From: BACL27 sp964203235
Lineage (GTDB): Bacteria; Actinomycetota; Acidimicrobiia; Acidimicrobiales; Ilumatobacteraceae
NCBI GenBank assembly: GCA_964203235.1
Contig: CAXNLE010000001.1
Coordinates: forward strand, 124,001 to 188,000
DNA: 64,000 nucleotides
Direction of reading: 5' to 3'
The notes below the pieces were generated by a model that saw only the letters and a list, made by a program, of their open reading frames with translations, ran no database searches and had not been told where the DNA came from. Made by a program: the position numbers and the translations under genes. Shown here in pieces: positions 42,152 through 51,359 of this stretch; the first letter of the stretch is position 1; each line of letters opens with the position of its first letter.

Positions 42152-44473
42152 GTGGGTAAGCGGTTGTTGGTTTTGTTTATTGTGTTGTGTGTTTCGTCGA
42201 TTGTGTCTGTGGCTAACGCGACTGGTGGTGTGGCATCTGATTCGTTGAGTGTTGCTGTGTTGGCGGTGTCTGCGTTGCCGACTGCTACAACTAGTACAAC
42301 TGTGCCGGCCAAAACTTTGAAAACAGTTAAGACGGTTAAGACGGTTAAGCCTGTTAAACCAAAAAACAAAAATGCGGCTAGCGCTATTGGCACAACTTTG
42401 CCGGTGATTGCGAATGTTTCAAACATCTCGACTGGAACGACTGGTGCGTCTGGTTCGGTTGTGTTGCCTGTTGAGGCTCCTGGTTTGATTTCGGTGTGTG
42501 TAAATAAATCAACTTCGGTGTTGCGTGACACCGCAGATAATTCTTGTTCGTCTGGCAGCGAAATAAAAGTCGAGTGGCTTGACACAGGTATGTCGCCAAA
42601 GATTTGTGTAAATAATAATAATCGTGAGATGACTTTGGCTCAAGATGGTAAATGTTCAACTAAGAACAGTGCTGTTGCCGATGTGATGGTCAGTAAACAA
42701 ATTTTGGCTTGCGCTGATGACAAAACTGGTGTGCTGCGATACCGGGCATCAGGTTTGTGTGGCACAAATACTGATCCTGTTGCTTGGGTGCTTAAAGATC
42801 AAGGCGTAGCAAGAAATGTCAGTGATGCAGTCAAAACTGCTGGAATACAAACAATAAGTTTGGTCAATTTGGCGACTACAAACATGCCAACAGATTCTGC
42901 GAGAACAACAATTGCAACGACTGCAACAATAGTAACAACAACGACTGCAACAACTTCAGCTACTACAACAACTACAGCGGTGCCAACTGCAACAACATCA
43001 ACTACAACAACGACTATTGCGTTGCGTGCGGTTGGTTCGTTTGCTGGTTATTTTGGTGGTACTTGTCCTGATGGTTCAGGCATTCCTTGGTATTGGCATA
43101 GCGACAGTCGGGCTCGTGCTGGTGGTTGCTCGGCTGCTGCTTCGATAGCACCAACTACAACAGCACCCGCAACAACAACTACTGCAGTGTCAGCAACAAC
43201 AACCACAACAGTTGCACCTGTTGTACCTGGTACACCTGGCACACCGACTGGTGTTGCGGGTAACACTCAAGTCACGGTTTCTGTTACTGCTGGTACTGGT
43301 GGTACTCCAACTAGTTACACGATCACTAAATCAACTGATGGTGTCAATTATTCGACAGGTTGCACTGTCACAGGTGCATCAGGTTCATGCGTTGTTACAG
43401 GTTTAACAAACGGCACGACATACTTTTTTAAGACAACAGCAACAAACTCTGCAGGCACATCAAGTTTGTCGAGCGCGTCAGCGTCAGTAACACCAGCAAC
43501 AGTGCCTGGCGCACCAACAATTGGCACAGCAACCATTGCAAGTGCAACATCAGTAACAGTTTCGTGTACTGGACCTTTACAGACAACCCCAGCAGGGTCT
43601 AACGGTGGTGCAGCAATCGATAGTTATACGTTTACATCTAGTCCTGCAGGAGGCACTGTCACCATAAATTCATTGACATGTACAACCACCACAATTCCAG
43701 GTTTAACAACCGGCACCGCCTACACATTCACCGTCACAGCAACAAACTCTGCTGGTACATCAGTTGCATCAGCAGCATCAAACTCGGTAACACCAGCGAT
43801 CACATGTGCAACAGGTGGAACATGCATCCTTGGTAACACAGGCCCAGGCGGAGGAAGAGTGTTTTATGTTTCGGCAGCAAACTTCACTTCAACAGGGTCA
43901 GCGTGTGGCACTGCTTGCAAATATCTTGAATACGCACCCACTGGGTGGATCGTGGCTACAACACCAGCAGGGCAAACCAATTGTGCAGCAATTGCCGGTA
44001 CTTCGTCTAACGATCCGAAGTGTCAATATGTGCCGACAGGAGCGCTCACATCAACATTGTTGTGGCCAACAACTTGTCCACCCCCATCATGTACGGCAAT
44101 GAATATCGGTTCCGGACATTCAAATACGACCACGTGGCTAGGTCAGTCAGCTTCGGCAGGCTACGCGCCGACAGTTGCACGCGCCTACCAAGGTGGGGGT
44201 TTGACCGACTGGCACTTACCGTCGAAACATGAATTGAATCAGATGTGTCGAGATGTGTGGGGTTTGGTGTTAGATAACACGGATATCACCTGCTCAGGAA
44301 TGACCGGCACAATACGTGTTGGTTTTTTAAGCGATGGTTCTTTCTATGGGTCATCGACTGAGTATCAAGCAAACGGAAATCATGCTCTGCGGTTCAGCGA
44401 CGGAATTTGGGCGAATAATGCCAAATCCAGTGCCGGTGCGGTTGTGGTCCGCCCAGTGCGGGCGTTTGGTTGA
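42152..44473 (+). CDS. Secreted fibronectin-III / DUF1566 surface protein
   Basis: About 773 residues. GTG at 42152 is chosen over a TTG at 42134 because a GGAGGGGG ribosome site precedes it, and the protein then starts directly at a signal peptide (GKRLLVLFIVLCVSSIVSV). A Lys-Thr-Val repeat (KTVKTVK), cysteine-containing beta segments, and two long Thr-rich linkers (mostly TTT, TAT) follow. Then a short GYFGGTCPDGSG module and two fibronectin type III-like domains (each ending in TNSAGTS) appear. The last 210 residues form a DUF1566-like domain (GPGGGRVFYV, DWHLPSKHELNQM, YGSSTEYQ, VRPVRAFG). It is likely a cell-surface or adhesion protein. The last domain is duplicated in the pseudogene downstream. 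Confidence 0.8.
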   Translation: MGKRLLVLFIVLCVSSIVSVANATGGVASDSLSVAVLAVSALPTATTSTTVPAKTLKTVKTVKTVKPVKPKNKNAASAIGTTLPVIANVSNISTGTTGASGSVVLPVEAPGLISVCVNKSTSVLRDTADNSCSSGSEIKVEWLDTGMSPKICVNNNNREMTLAQDGKCSTKNSAVADVMVSKQILACADDKTGVLRYRASGLCGTNTDPVAWVLKDQGVARNVSDAVKTAGIQTISLVNLATTNMPTDSARTTIATTATIVTTTTATTSATTTTTAVPTATTSTTTTTIALRAVGSFAGYFGGTCPDGSGIPWYWHSDSRARAGGCSAAASIAPTTTAPATTTTAVSATTTTTVAPVVPGTPGTPTGVAGNTQVTVSVTAGTGGTPTSYTITKSTDGVNYSTGCTVTGASGSCVVTGLTNGTTYFFKTTATNSAGTSSLSSASASVTPATVPGAPTIGTATIASATSVTVSCTGPLQTTPAGSNGGAAIDSYTFTSSPAGGTVTINSLTCTTTTIPGLTTGTAYTFTVTATNSAGTSVASAASNSVTPAITCATGGTCILGNTGPGGGRVFYVSAANFTSTGSACGTACKYLEYAPTGWIVATTPAGQTNCAAIAGTSSNDPKCQYVPTGALTSTLLWPTTCPPPSCTAMNIGSGHSNTTTWLGQSASAGYAPTVARAYQGGGLTDWHLPSKHELNQMCRDVWGLVLDNTDITCSGMTGTIRVGFLSDGSFYGSSTEYQANGNHALRFSDGIWANNAKSSAGAVVVRPVRAFG

Positions 44474-44521
44474 TGACTTTTTCGGTCATTTTGCCTGTCT
44501 GATGTGATGTAGGTTCCAGTA

Positions 44522-46008
44522 GTGGGATTGGTACATTTGCGGTACCAGTTATCGCGCCGTTTGCGTCGGTTTGTTCATCGTGACAACGGGTTTACTTTGA
44601 CTGAGTTGGTTATTGCGATGGTCGTCTTGGGTGTTTTGTCAAGTGTTGCGATACCGAGTTTTTTGGGTTCGCGTAACAACTCTTACGACAAAGAAGCGCA
44701 GTCGTCTATTGAAGTTGTTTTGCGGGCTGCGAAGTTTCATTATCAAAGTCAAGGTGATTTTTCTGATGGTTCGTCGGCGCAGTGTGGTGATTCGACAGGG
44801 TTGGCGGCTGATCTACAGAAACTTGAACCAAATGTTGATGTTGTTGCCAGTTCTGTTTCTTCAACAAATTCACGAATAGTTAGCGTTCAGGCTGTACAAA
44901 CTTGGGATTCAAATGGTGAGCTTGTTGGGTTGTCAAGGTTTTTACGCTGTTGCGTTGTCGTCGAGTGGTAGTTGTTGGGCTGCAAGAATAATCCTTGAAG
45001 GCAAATATTTAGCATCTGGCAGTGTGTCGCCGGTTGTTGTTAACACTCAAACAAACACATCTAACAATGCTGTTACAACTTGGTCTGCTTTGGCTGTTAA
45101 CGGCAATGCGTTCGGTGTATTGAAACCTCAAACCAGTGCGGCTGATGGTGACAACACAAACAATCTGGTCGCAATAAAAACTGCGTGCAAGGCCAGAACA
45201 CAGTCAACAGGTGTAGCTGCAACTAGGTGGCAACTACATCGCACCATCACAGTTCTACTCATCATGGCGCGACGTGGTTGCGTCACCATATATTGCATCA
45301 GCAACAAATTGCGTTACGACTGATACTTGCGTTCTCGGTGCTACTGGCCCAGGTGGCGGCACCGTGTTTTATGTTTCGGCAACAAACTTCACTTCAACAG
45401 GGTCAGCGTGTGGCACTGCTTGCAAATATCTTGAATACGCACCCACTGGGTGGATCGTGGCTACAACACCAGCAGGGCAAACCAATTGTTCAAATTCAAG
45501 TCCGTACGCAGCTACCCCCGGTACTTCGTCTAATGATCCGTTATGTCTGCATCAGCCAACAGCAATAACTCTCGTTAGTCTCACCAGCCGTTTATGGCTC
45601 AGCAGATTGTGCATTCACGTCTACATGTGCAGCAATGCAATATCGGTTCCGGATATTCAAATACGACCACGTGGCTAGGTCAGGCAGGTATGGCGGCAGG
45701 CTATGCGTCAACAGTTTCACGCGCGTTACCAAGGTGGAGGCATGACGGATTGGTACTTGCCGTCAAAAAATGAATTGAACCAGTTGTGTCGAGATGTGTG
45801 GGGCTTGGCGGTAGATAACACGGCTACAACATGTTCAGGAATGTCCGGCACCATACGCGCTGGTTTCGACTGGTGATTGGTTATGCGTCTTCGACTGAGT
45901 GGCAATCAAATGGCGCTCATGGTCTGCGGTTCTCTGATGGGATTGACGACAAACCGCGGCAAATCAAACGGTACAAATGCGGTCCGCCCAGTGCGGGCGT
46001 TTGGATAA
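44522..46008 (+). pseudogene. Decayed type IV pilin-DUF1566 chimera
   Basis: From a GTG at 44522 the frame gives a basic leader, then the prepilin motif GFTLTELVIAMVVLGVLSSVAIPSF and a pilin-like body. Frameshifts near 44935 and 45225 carry the reading into a second copy of the DUF1566 domain (ATGPGGGTVFYV near 45345, later WYLPSKNELNQLCRDVWG, ASSTEWQ and VRPVRAFG with TAA at 46006). At least three more shifts lie after 45500. Over about 125 bp (45365-45489) the DNA matches the intact upstream gene (43858-43982) at all but one position, so one arose by recent copying or gene conversion. The pilin part might once have been a separate, intact protein. No single product can be read through the region as given. 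Confidence 0.75.
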
Positions 46009-46028
46009 ACCGACTTTGTAGTTTTTAT

Positions 46029-46104
46029 TGGCGCACTCGGAGGGACTTGAACCCCCAACCCTTTGATCCGAAGTCAAATGCTCTATCCGTTGAGCTACGA
46101 GTGC
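46029..46104 (-). tRNA. tRNA-Arg (anticodon TCG), CCA encoded
   Basis: Read on the minus strand, the cloverleaf is complete: acceptor GCACTCG/CGAGTGC, D-stem GCTC/GAGC, anticodon stem TTTGA/TCAAA around the loop CTTCGGA, T-stem GGGGG/CCCTC with loop TTCAAGT, discriminator G and an encoded CCA (46029-46031). Loop positions 34-36 give TCG, which reads CGA. The T-stem contains one G-U pair. The gene lies between the decayed pilin region and the arylsulfatase gene. Confidence 0.93.
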
Positions 46105-46220
46105 TGGTATTTCTAATGATAACTGCTTTCAGTCGCTACAAATCTGAAAGTTTCCCAATGCGATTGGCTTCTTGAGTAACGGCTAATTTTTGTGAGAGCA
46201 AATTAGTACGGAGATTGAAC

Positions 46221-48503
46221 ATGACGAATGAATTTAAAGGCAAAATTGGGCGCACTTTTGATGATTCAACGCCTTGGTGGCCACCATTAACTACGCCGCC
46301 CGAAGGTTCGCCAAATATTCTCATTGTGTTGCTCGACGATGTGGGTTATGCGCAGTTCGGATGTTATGGCTCTGACGTGGCGACGCCGACATTTGACAAG
46401 CTTGCGAGCAATGGTTTGCGATACAGCAACTATCACACGACTGCGTTATGTTCGCCGACTCGCGCCGCACTTTTAACTGGTCGCAACCCGCACAGCGTTG
46501 GCATGGGTCGCGTCGCCGACATTGTTTCTGGTTTCCCTGGCTACAACTCGATAATGCCTGCGAGTGCCGGAATGATTTCTGAAATTCTTGTACGCAATGG
46601 CTACGCAACATATTTACTTGGCAAGTGGCATCTTTCGCCGCAAGGTGAAAACCAAATGGGATCAACCCGTGAGCGATGGCCACTTGGTCGCGGATTCGAA
46701 CGCTTCTACGGTTTTCTTGGCGGCGAAACCGATCAGTACCACCCGGATCTTGTCTACGACAATCACCAAGTCGACCCACCTCGCACACCAGAGCAGGGAT
46801 ATCACATCACTGAAGACATGGCCGACAAAGCAGAACTATTTATCAATGACTTGCGTGCGGCTCACCCTGAAAAACCTTTCTTCATGTGGTTTGCACCTGG
46901 TGCATGTCACGCACCGCACCAAGCACCGAAGAGTTTTATCGACGCGTATCGCGGAAAGTTTGACCACGGATGGGATGCGTGGCGCGAAGAAGTTTTCGCA
47001 CGGCAGAAAAAATCTGGTTTGTTGCCGAGCGACACAGTTCTAAGCGAGCGACCACATTGGGTACCAGAGTGGGCAGGTCTCAGTGCCGATGAGAAAAAAC
47101 TTTATGCACGAATGATGGAGGTCTACGCAGGCTTCTTGACTCACACCGATGCTCAAGTTGGCAGGGTAATCAAACACATTGAGTCACTTGGCGAACTTGA
47201 TAACACGATTGTGCTCGTAATGAGCGACAACGGTGCAAGTTCTGAAGGCGGACCAAAAGGTTCGTTCAATGAAATGTTTTTCTTCAATTTCATGCCAGAA
47301 AGTCTCGAAGAGAACATCAAGCGAATTGATTTACTCGGCACGCCAGCAGCGCACAATCATTATCCGTGGGGATGGGCTTGGGCGGGTAACACACCGTTCA
47401 AACGATGGAAGCGTGAAACTCACGAGGGTGGAGTCACCGACCCGCTGATTATCCATTGGCCAAAAAAACTCGCAGCCAAAAACGAAGTTCGCACGCAGTA
47501 TTTGCACTCGGTAGATGTGATGCCGACTCTGCTCGAACTAATTGGTATTGATGCGCCGACACATATTGCTGGTGTTGAACAGCAGCCAATTGAAGGTGTG
47601 AGTTTTGCGCACACACTCAGCGATGCCAAAGCACCGAGCAAACACGTGACACAATGTTACGAAATGCTCGGTTCACGAGCGCTGTATCACGACGGATGGA
47701 AAGCGGTCGTGTTTCATCAATTGCCTGGTTTGCCTGGCACTCCAAGTTACGACGGCACCGACCCGAATATAAGTTTCGACGCTGAGCAATGGGAGTTGTA
47801 CCACGTTGAAAAAGATCTCGCAGAAACGAATGATCTCGCAACTCAGCATCCTGAGAAATTAAAAGAGATGATCGCGTTGTGGTGGGATCTCGCCGACAAA
47901 CAACAAATTCTGCCGTTGAATAATCAACCAGGAAAGTTCGGAGATAAGCGTTATCGAAAAGAGCGATACGAATATCGACCAGGCATTGGTGCGATACCGC
48001 CATTGGTTGCCCCGAATTTGCGCAATCGATCGTTTGATATTTTGGCTGAAGTTACTGTGCCTGCAACTGGTGTTGAAGGCGCGATAATTGCACAAGGTAG
48101 TAGTGCTGGTGGTTACGCCGTTTACGTCAAAGATAAACGCTTACATTATGTTCATAACTTTTTAGATCTCTATTATTTCTGTGTCTCAGCAGAAGTTGAT
48201 GTGCCAGTCGGAGTGCACACGTTGCGAGTTGAATTTAAATCAACTGGCAGATTTAAAGGTGAAGTGTCTTTGTATTATGATGATCTGCCCGTTGGCTCTG
48301 GGGCGATACCTGCAACAGTGCCCGTGTTCTTTGGCGTGTTTGGTATGACAGTTGGGTATTTGCGTGGATCATCGGTGATTCGCGGTGTTGACTCGCCGTT
48401 TACATTTACCGATTCGGCGTTGCAGCGTGTGATTGTTGAGCCTGCTGGGCGATCGTGGCGCAACCCTGAAGGCGACGACCGGGTTGCAATGGCTACGCAA
48501 TGA
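46221..48503 (+). CDS. Arylsulfatase
   Basis: A 760-residue type I sulfatase. The metal segment LIVLLDDVGYAQFG is followed by C77-S-P-T-R81 with AALLTGR, the full formylglycine signature, then LGKWHL and a second metal site VMSDNGASSEGG. A C-terminal beta domain of about 170 residues (from about residue 590) follows the catalytic part. Size and order match arylsulfatases of the atsA type. No signal peptide is visible, so it may act in the cytoplasm. ATG at 46221 is chosen over a TTG two codons earlier because GGAG lies 7 nt upstream. Its stop codon is the first base of a hairpin array. Confidence 0.9.
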   Translation: MTNEFKGKIGRTFDDSTPWWPPLTTPPEGSPNILIVLLDDVGYAQFGCYGSDVATPTFDKLASNGLRYSNYHTTALCSPTRAALLTGRNPHSVGMGRVADIVSGFPGYNSIMPASAGMISEILVRNGYATYLLGKWHLSPQGENQMGSTRERWPLGRGFERFYGFLGGETDQYHPDLVYDNHQVDPPRTPEQGYHITEDMADKAELFINDLRAAHPEKPFFMWFAPGACHAPHQAPKSFIDAYRGKFDHGWDAWREEVFARQKKSGLLPSDTVLSERPHWVPEWAGLSADEKKLYARMMEVYAGFLTHTDAQVGRVIKHIESLGELDNTIVLVMSDNGASSEGGPKGSFNEMFFFNFMPESLEENIKRIDLLGTPAAHNHYPWGWAWAGNTPFKRWKRETHEGGVTDPLIIHWPKKLAAKNEVRTQYLHSVDVMPTLLELIGIDAPTHIAGVEQQPIEGVSFAHTLSDAKAPSKHVTQCYEMLGSRALYHDGWKAVVFHQLPGLPGTPSYDGTDPNISFDAEQWELYHVEKDLAETNDLATQHPEKLKEMIALWWDLADKQQILPLNNQPGKFGDKRYRKERYEYRPGIGAIPPLVAPNLRNRSFDILAEVTVPATGVEGAIIAQGSSAGGYAVYVKDKRLHYVHNFLDLYYFCVSAEVDVPVGVHTLRVEFKSTGRFKGEVSLYYDDLPVGSGAIPATVPVFFGVFGMTVGYLRGSSVIRGVDSPFTFTDSALQRVIVEPAGRSWRNPEGDDRVAMATQ

Positions 48504-48625
48504 TCGCTGGAGCGATCAATATTTGCTTCGTCGCAGGGCCTGCGCCTACGCAATGATTGCTGACGCAATCGATATTTGCTTCGTCGCAGGGCCTGCGCCA
48601 ACGCAGTAATCATTGCTGTGATTAT
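48494..48625 (+). repeat. 53-bp tandem repeat of hairpins at the arylsulfatase stop
   Basis: Copies begin at 48494, 48547 and 48600 (the last partial). Each has a variable hairpin: TGATCGCT/AGCGATCA around GG (48501-48518), GATTGC/GCAATC around TGAC (48555-48570), and AATCA/TGATT (48608-48623). The stems differ in sequence but remain paired. A second palindrome, CGCAGG-G-CCTGCG, occurs at 48532-48544 and 48585-48597. The first stem begins at the TGA stop codon (48501-48503). No T-run follows, so this is a REP-like element rather than a standard terminator. Confidence 0.8.
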
Positions 48626-48650
48626 TAACTAGTAAGTTGAGCGCAAAGCC

Positions 48651-49859
48651 ATGAGCGAACGACAAGGCAATAAATCGCTCGGGCGAGTTTTTAGATCTCT
48701 ATGGTTGTCGGTCGCATCGTCGTGCACGGGTGATGGAATGTTTCTTACGGCGTTTCCATTGTTGGCGGCATTGCTGACACGAGACCCGGTGCTAATTGCC
48801 GGAATCACGATCACAACCAAATTGCCGTGGCTTTTATTTTCGTTGTTAACTGGTGCGATTTCTGATCGGATGGATCGACGGCGACTAATGATTGGTGCTG
48901 ATATCTCGCGCTTTGTGATCGTTGGCTGTTTGGCCGCAACAATTGTCACCGATCGAACTTCTATCTGGGTTTTATACATCTGTTCTTTTTTGCTCGGCAC
49001 CTGTGAGACTCTGCATACAAATTGTGCGCAGGCGATAATCCCCGACATTGTAAAACCAGATGAACTTCTCACAGCCAACGCTCGATTTACAAGTGTGCAA
49101 GTACTGAGTGCTCAATTTGTCGGCCCATCACTCGGAGTGGTGCTATTCAATGCTTCGACGGCTCTTCCCTTCGTTGCCAACGCAGTAACTTTTGCAGGTT
49201 CGGCAACGTTGATAAAGAGCATTCCTGATGTGCATGCAGTTGAGCCAGCAACGACAAGATTGCGTGATGACATGCTCGATGGCGTGCGATTTCTTCGAGA
49301 CAACGCTGTACTTAGGAGACTGACGTTTATTTTGGCAGCACTCAACTTTTTCTATTTTGCATCGGGTGCGCTGCTTGTTCTTTACACTTCAGATATTTTG
49401 AAAAGTAGTAACGTAACTTTCACTGCGCTTTCAATTGGCTCGGCAGTCGGCACGATCTTGAGCAGATTTATCGTCTCGCGCATCTCATCTCGTTATGGTT
49501 CAACGGCAACGATCGCTTTGTCATTATGGGTGTGGGCAATTTCGGCAGTCGGTATCGCAGTCACCTCAAATAAATATGTTGCAGTCATAATGTTCGTGTT
49601 GATGGGCGTGGGCAACGGACTCTGGACGATCATCAATACAACACTTCGTCAGCAACTCACACCCACACGAATGCTCGGTCGAATGAATGCCGCATTTCGC
49701 ACAGTTTCTTGGGGAGTAGTGCCGTTTGGTGCCGCATTCGGCGGAGTCTGTGCGCGCTATTTTGGTTTACGCGGGCCGTTTATTATTTTCGCAGTGGTGA
49801 TGGTCGGTTATGCAGTTTTTGCTAAGCCGATTCTTCGACCACTCACTAAAACTTTATAG
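48651..49859 (+). CDS. MFS transporter 1 (EntS-like)
   Basis: A 402-residue major facilitator protein with about 12 membrane helices. The first-loop motif reads GAISDRMDRRRLMI (GxxxDRxxRR), and a similar pattern appears in the second half (SRFIVSRISSRYGS). The sequence resembles EntS/siderophore-exporter-like MFS proteins with a short loop between the halves. Its stop lies 6 nt inside the facing amidase gene, so the two genes overlap tail to tail. The substrate is unknown. Confidence 0.85.
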   Translation: MSERQGNKSLGRVFRSLWLSVASSCTGDGMFLTAFPLLAALLTRDPVLIAGITITTKLPWLLFSLLTGAISDRMDRRRLMIGADISRFVIVGCLAATIVTDRTSIWVLYICSFLLGTCETLHTNCAQAIIPDIVKPDELLTANARFTSVQVLSAQFVGPSLGVVLFNASTALPFVANAVTFAGSATLIKSIPDVHAVEPATTRLRDDMLDGVRFLRDNAVLRRLTFILAALNFFYFASGALLVLYTSDILKSSNVTFTALSIGSAVGTILSRFIVSRISSRYGSTATIALSLWVWAISAVGIAVTSNKYVAVIMFVLMGVGNGLWTIINTTLRQQLTPTRMLGRMNAAFRTVSWGVVPFGAAFGGVCARYFGLRGPFIIFAVVMVGYAVFAKPILRPLTKTL

Positions 49860-51302
49860 ATTCGGCGTTCGATGCGCCCAAGGTTGAGCAGTCTCAAGTT
49901 GTGACGCAACACGAATTAGCAAATCTTCACGTCCATAAGCGGCAACAATTTGAATGCCAACCGGGATACCTTCGGGTGTCCATTGCAATGGAACATTGAT
50001 CGCTGGTTGACCCGTCGTATTGAATGGTGGTGTCGACGGAATCCATTCGCCAGCAATTTTTAGCGAGTTCATTTGATTTTCTGGTTCGTTTTTAATTGTG
50101 CCAATAGGCATTGGTAGTCGCGCCATTGTCGATGTAACCAAAAGATCCCAGCCATCTGCCCACCACTGTTGAACCAGCCTGCGGTAGTTAACCGCGGCAA
50201 CAACTGATCTGGCGTAATCAGTTGCAGTTTTTGTGCCGGCGAATTCTGCCATTGCCCAGTTCATGAATTCGATGTCGTCTTTGACAACTTCGCGCCCGAG
50301 CATTTGACCGAGAAGATCACGAGCGATCGACATGTTTGTAGACCACATCGCAGTGAATTTTCCGGAGAAGTCTGCTTGCTCGAGTGCTTTTGGCCATGAG
50401 CTCTCGACATGATGCCCGAGAGACTCAAGAAGTTTGCAAGTGTCTCGCACTGCAGAGATGCACTCAGAATCCATTTGTCCACCGACTGGATGATGATCAA
50501 GAAAACCGATGCGAAGTTTGCCCGGGTCTGCGCCAACTTCTTGAATGTATGGTCGTGTCGGCGCTGCGGCGATAACACGGTCACCGACACCTGGTCCGTG
50601 TGTGGCGTCAAGTAACGCAGCCGTGTCACGAACAGTTCTAGTCACAGCAAAGTGCACGCTGAAGTTTGCTTCATCACCAAATGGGGCGAGAGAGATTCGT
50701 CCTTGCGAAGTTTTTAATCCAACGAGACCGCAACACGAAGCCGGCACGCGAATACTGCCGCCACCATCGCTGGCGTGCGCCATCGGAATAATTCCGGCGG
50801 CGACTGCTGCAGCGCTGCCACCGCTTGAACCACCAGGCGATTTCGAAAGATCATACGGATTTCGAGTCGGCCCCCACGCAAGAGGCTCGGTGACCGGCAC
50901 ACTGCCGAACTCTGGAGTATTAGAGCGACCAAAAGTAATTAAACCCGTGTCAATAAAGCGTTGAACGAGAACCGAGTTCGTCGGCGCAATATATTTTGCA
51001 TTCTTGAGTGCGATATTGCCGTTTGACATATGTTGCCCCGCATATGGGCTGCCGAGATCTTTCAAGATAAATGGCACACCGCCAAACTGATGCTTCGAAT
51101 TCGCTTTGAAATTTTTCGCTAATTCGCGAGCATGTTCAAACCAAGTGATGTTGATTGCGTTAATCGGTGGATTAAACGCGGCGGTTCTTTCGATCGCGGC
51201 ATCTAGAAGTTCAAGCGCTGAAACTTTGCCAGAACTAACTAGTTCTGCTTGGCCGAGGCCATCAATAAATCGGGTTTGTTGTGCAAGTGGTGAAAGCGAC
51301 AT
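49854..51302 (-). CDS. Amidase signature family enzyme
   Basis: A 482-residue amidase. K81 in PFILKDLG, the Gly/Ser-rich GGSSGGSAAAVAAG at about residues 157-170 and the nucleophile-region SDGGGSIRVPAS (S183) form the Lys-Ser-Ser catalytic triad. Members hydrolyse amides such as nitrile-derived amides, acylated amines or 6-aminohexanoate-cyclic oligomers; this sequence does not settle which. There is no signal peptide. An ATG start lies 8 nt after a TATAGT -10 box (51311-51316), suggesting a leaderless transcript. Confidence 0.9.
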   Translation of the reverse strand: MSLSPLAQQTRFIDGLGQAELVSSGKVSALELLDAAIERTAAFNPPINAINITWFEHARELAKNFKANSKHQFGGVPFILKDLGSPYAGQHMSNGNIALKNAKYIAPTNSVLVQRFIDTGLITFGRSNTPEFGSVPVTEPLAWGPTRNPYDLSKSPGGSSGGSAAAVAAGIIPMAHASDGGGSIRVPASCCGLVGLKTSQGRISLAPFGDEANFSVHFAVTRTVRDTAALLDATHGPGVGDRVIAAAPTRPYIQEVGADPGKLRIGFLDHHPVGGQMDSECISAVRDTCKLLESLGHHVESSWPKALEQADFSGKFTAMWSTNMSIARDLLGQMLGREVVKDDIEFMNWAMAEFAGTKTATDYARSVVAAVNYRRLVQQWWADGWDLLVTSTMARLPMPIGTIKNEPENQMNSLKIAGEWIPSTPPFNTTGQPAINVPLQWTPEGIPVGIQIVAAYGREDLLIRVASQLETAQPWAHRTPNL

Positions 51303-51310
51303 GGACTCAC

Positions 51311-51316
51311 ACTATA
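51311..51316 (-). promoter_or_regulatory. -10 box of the amidase gene
   Basis: TATAGT on the minus strand, 8 nt before the ATG at 51302. It sits inside a TATATATACGTCT stretch that resembles the last unit of the array at 34187. Confidence 0.5.
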
Positions 51317-51359
51317 TATACGTCTCTAAACGCGCAAAAGCAAGTATCGTTACGGCGCA

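Noticed and set aside
42384..42659. Minus-strand frame opposite the fibronectin/DUF1566 gene
   Set aside because: An antisense shadow with no motif; the plus-strand gene has a signal peptide and domain order.
48494..48625. CRISPR array or intrinsic terminator
   Set aside because: A 53-bp period with 2.4 copies and no unique spacers excludes CRISPR; there is no T-run for a classical terminator.
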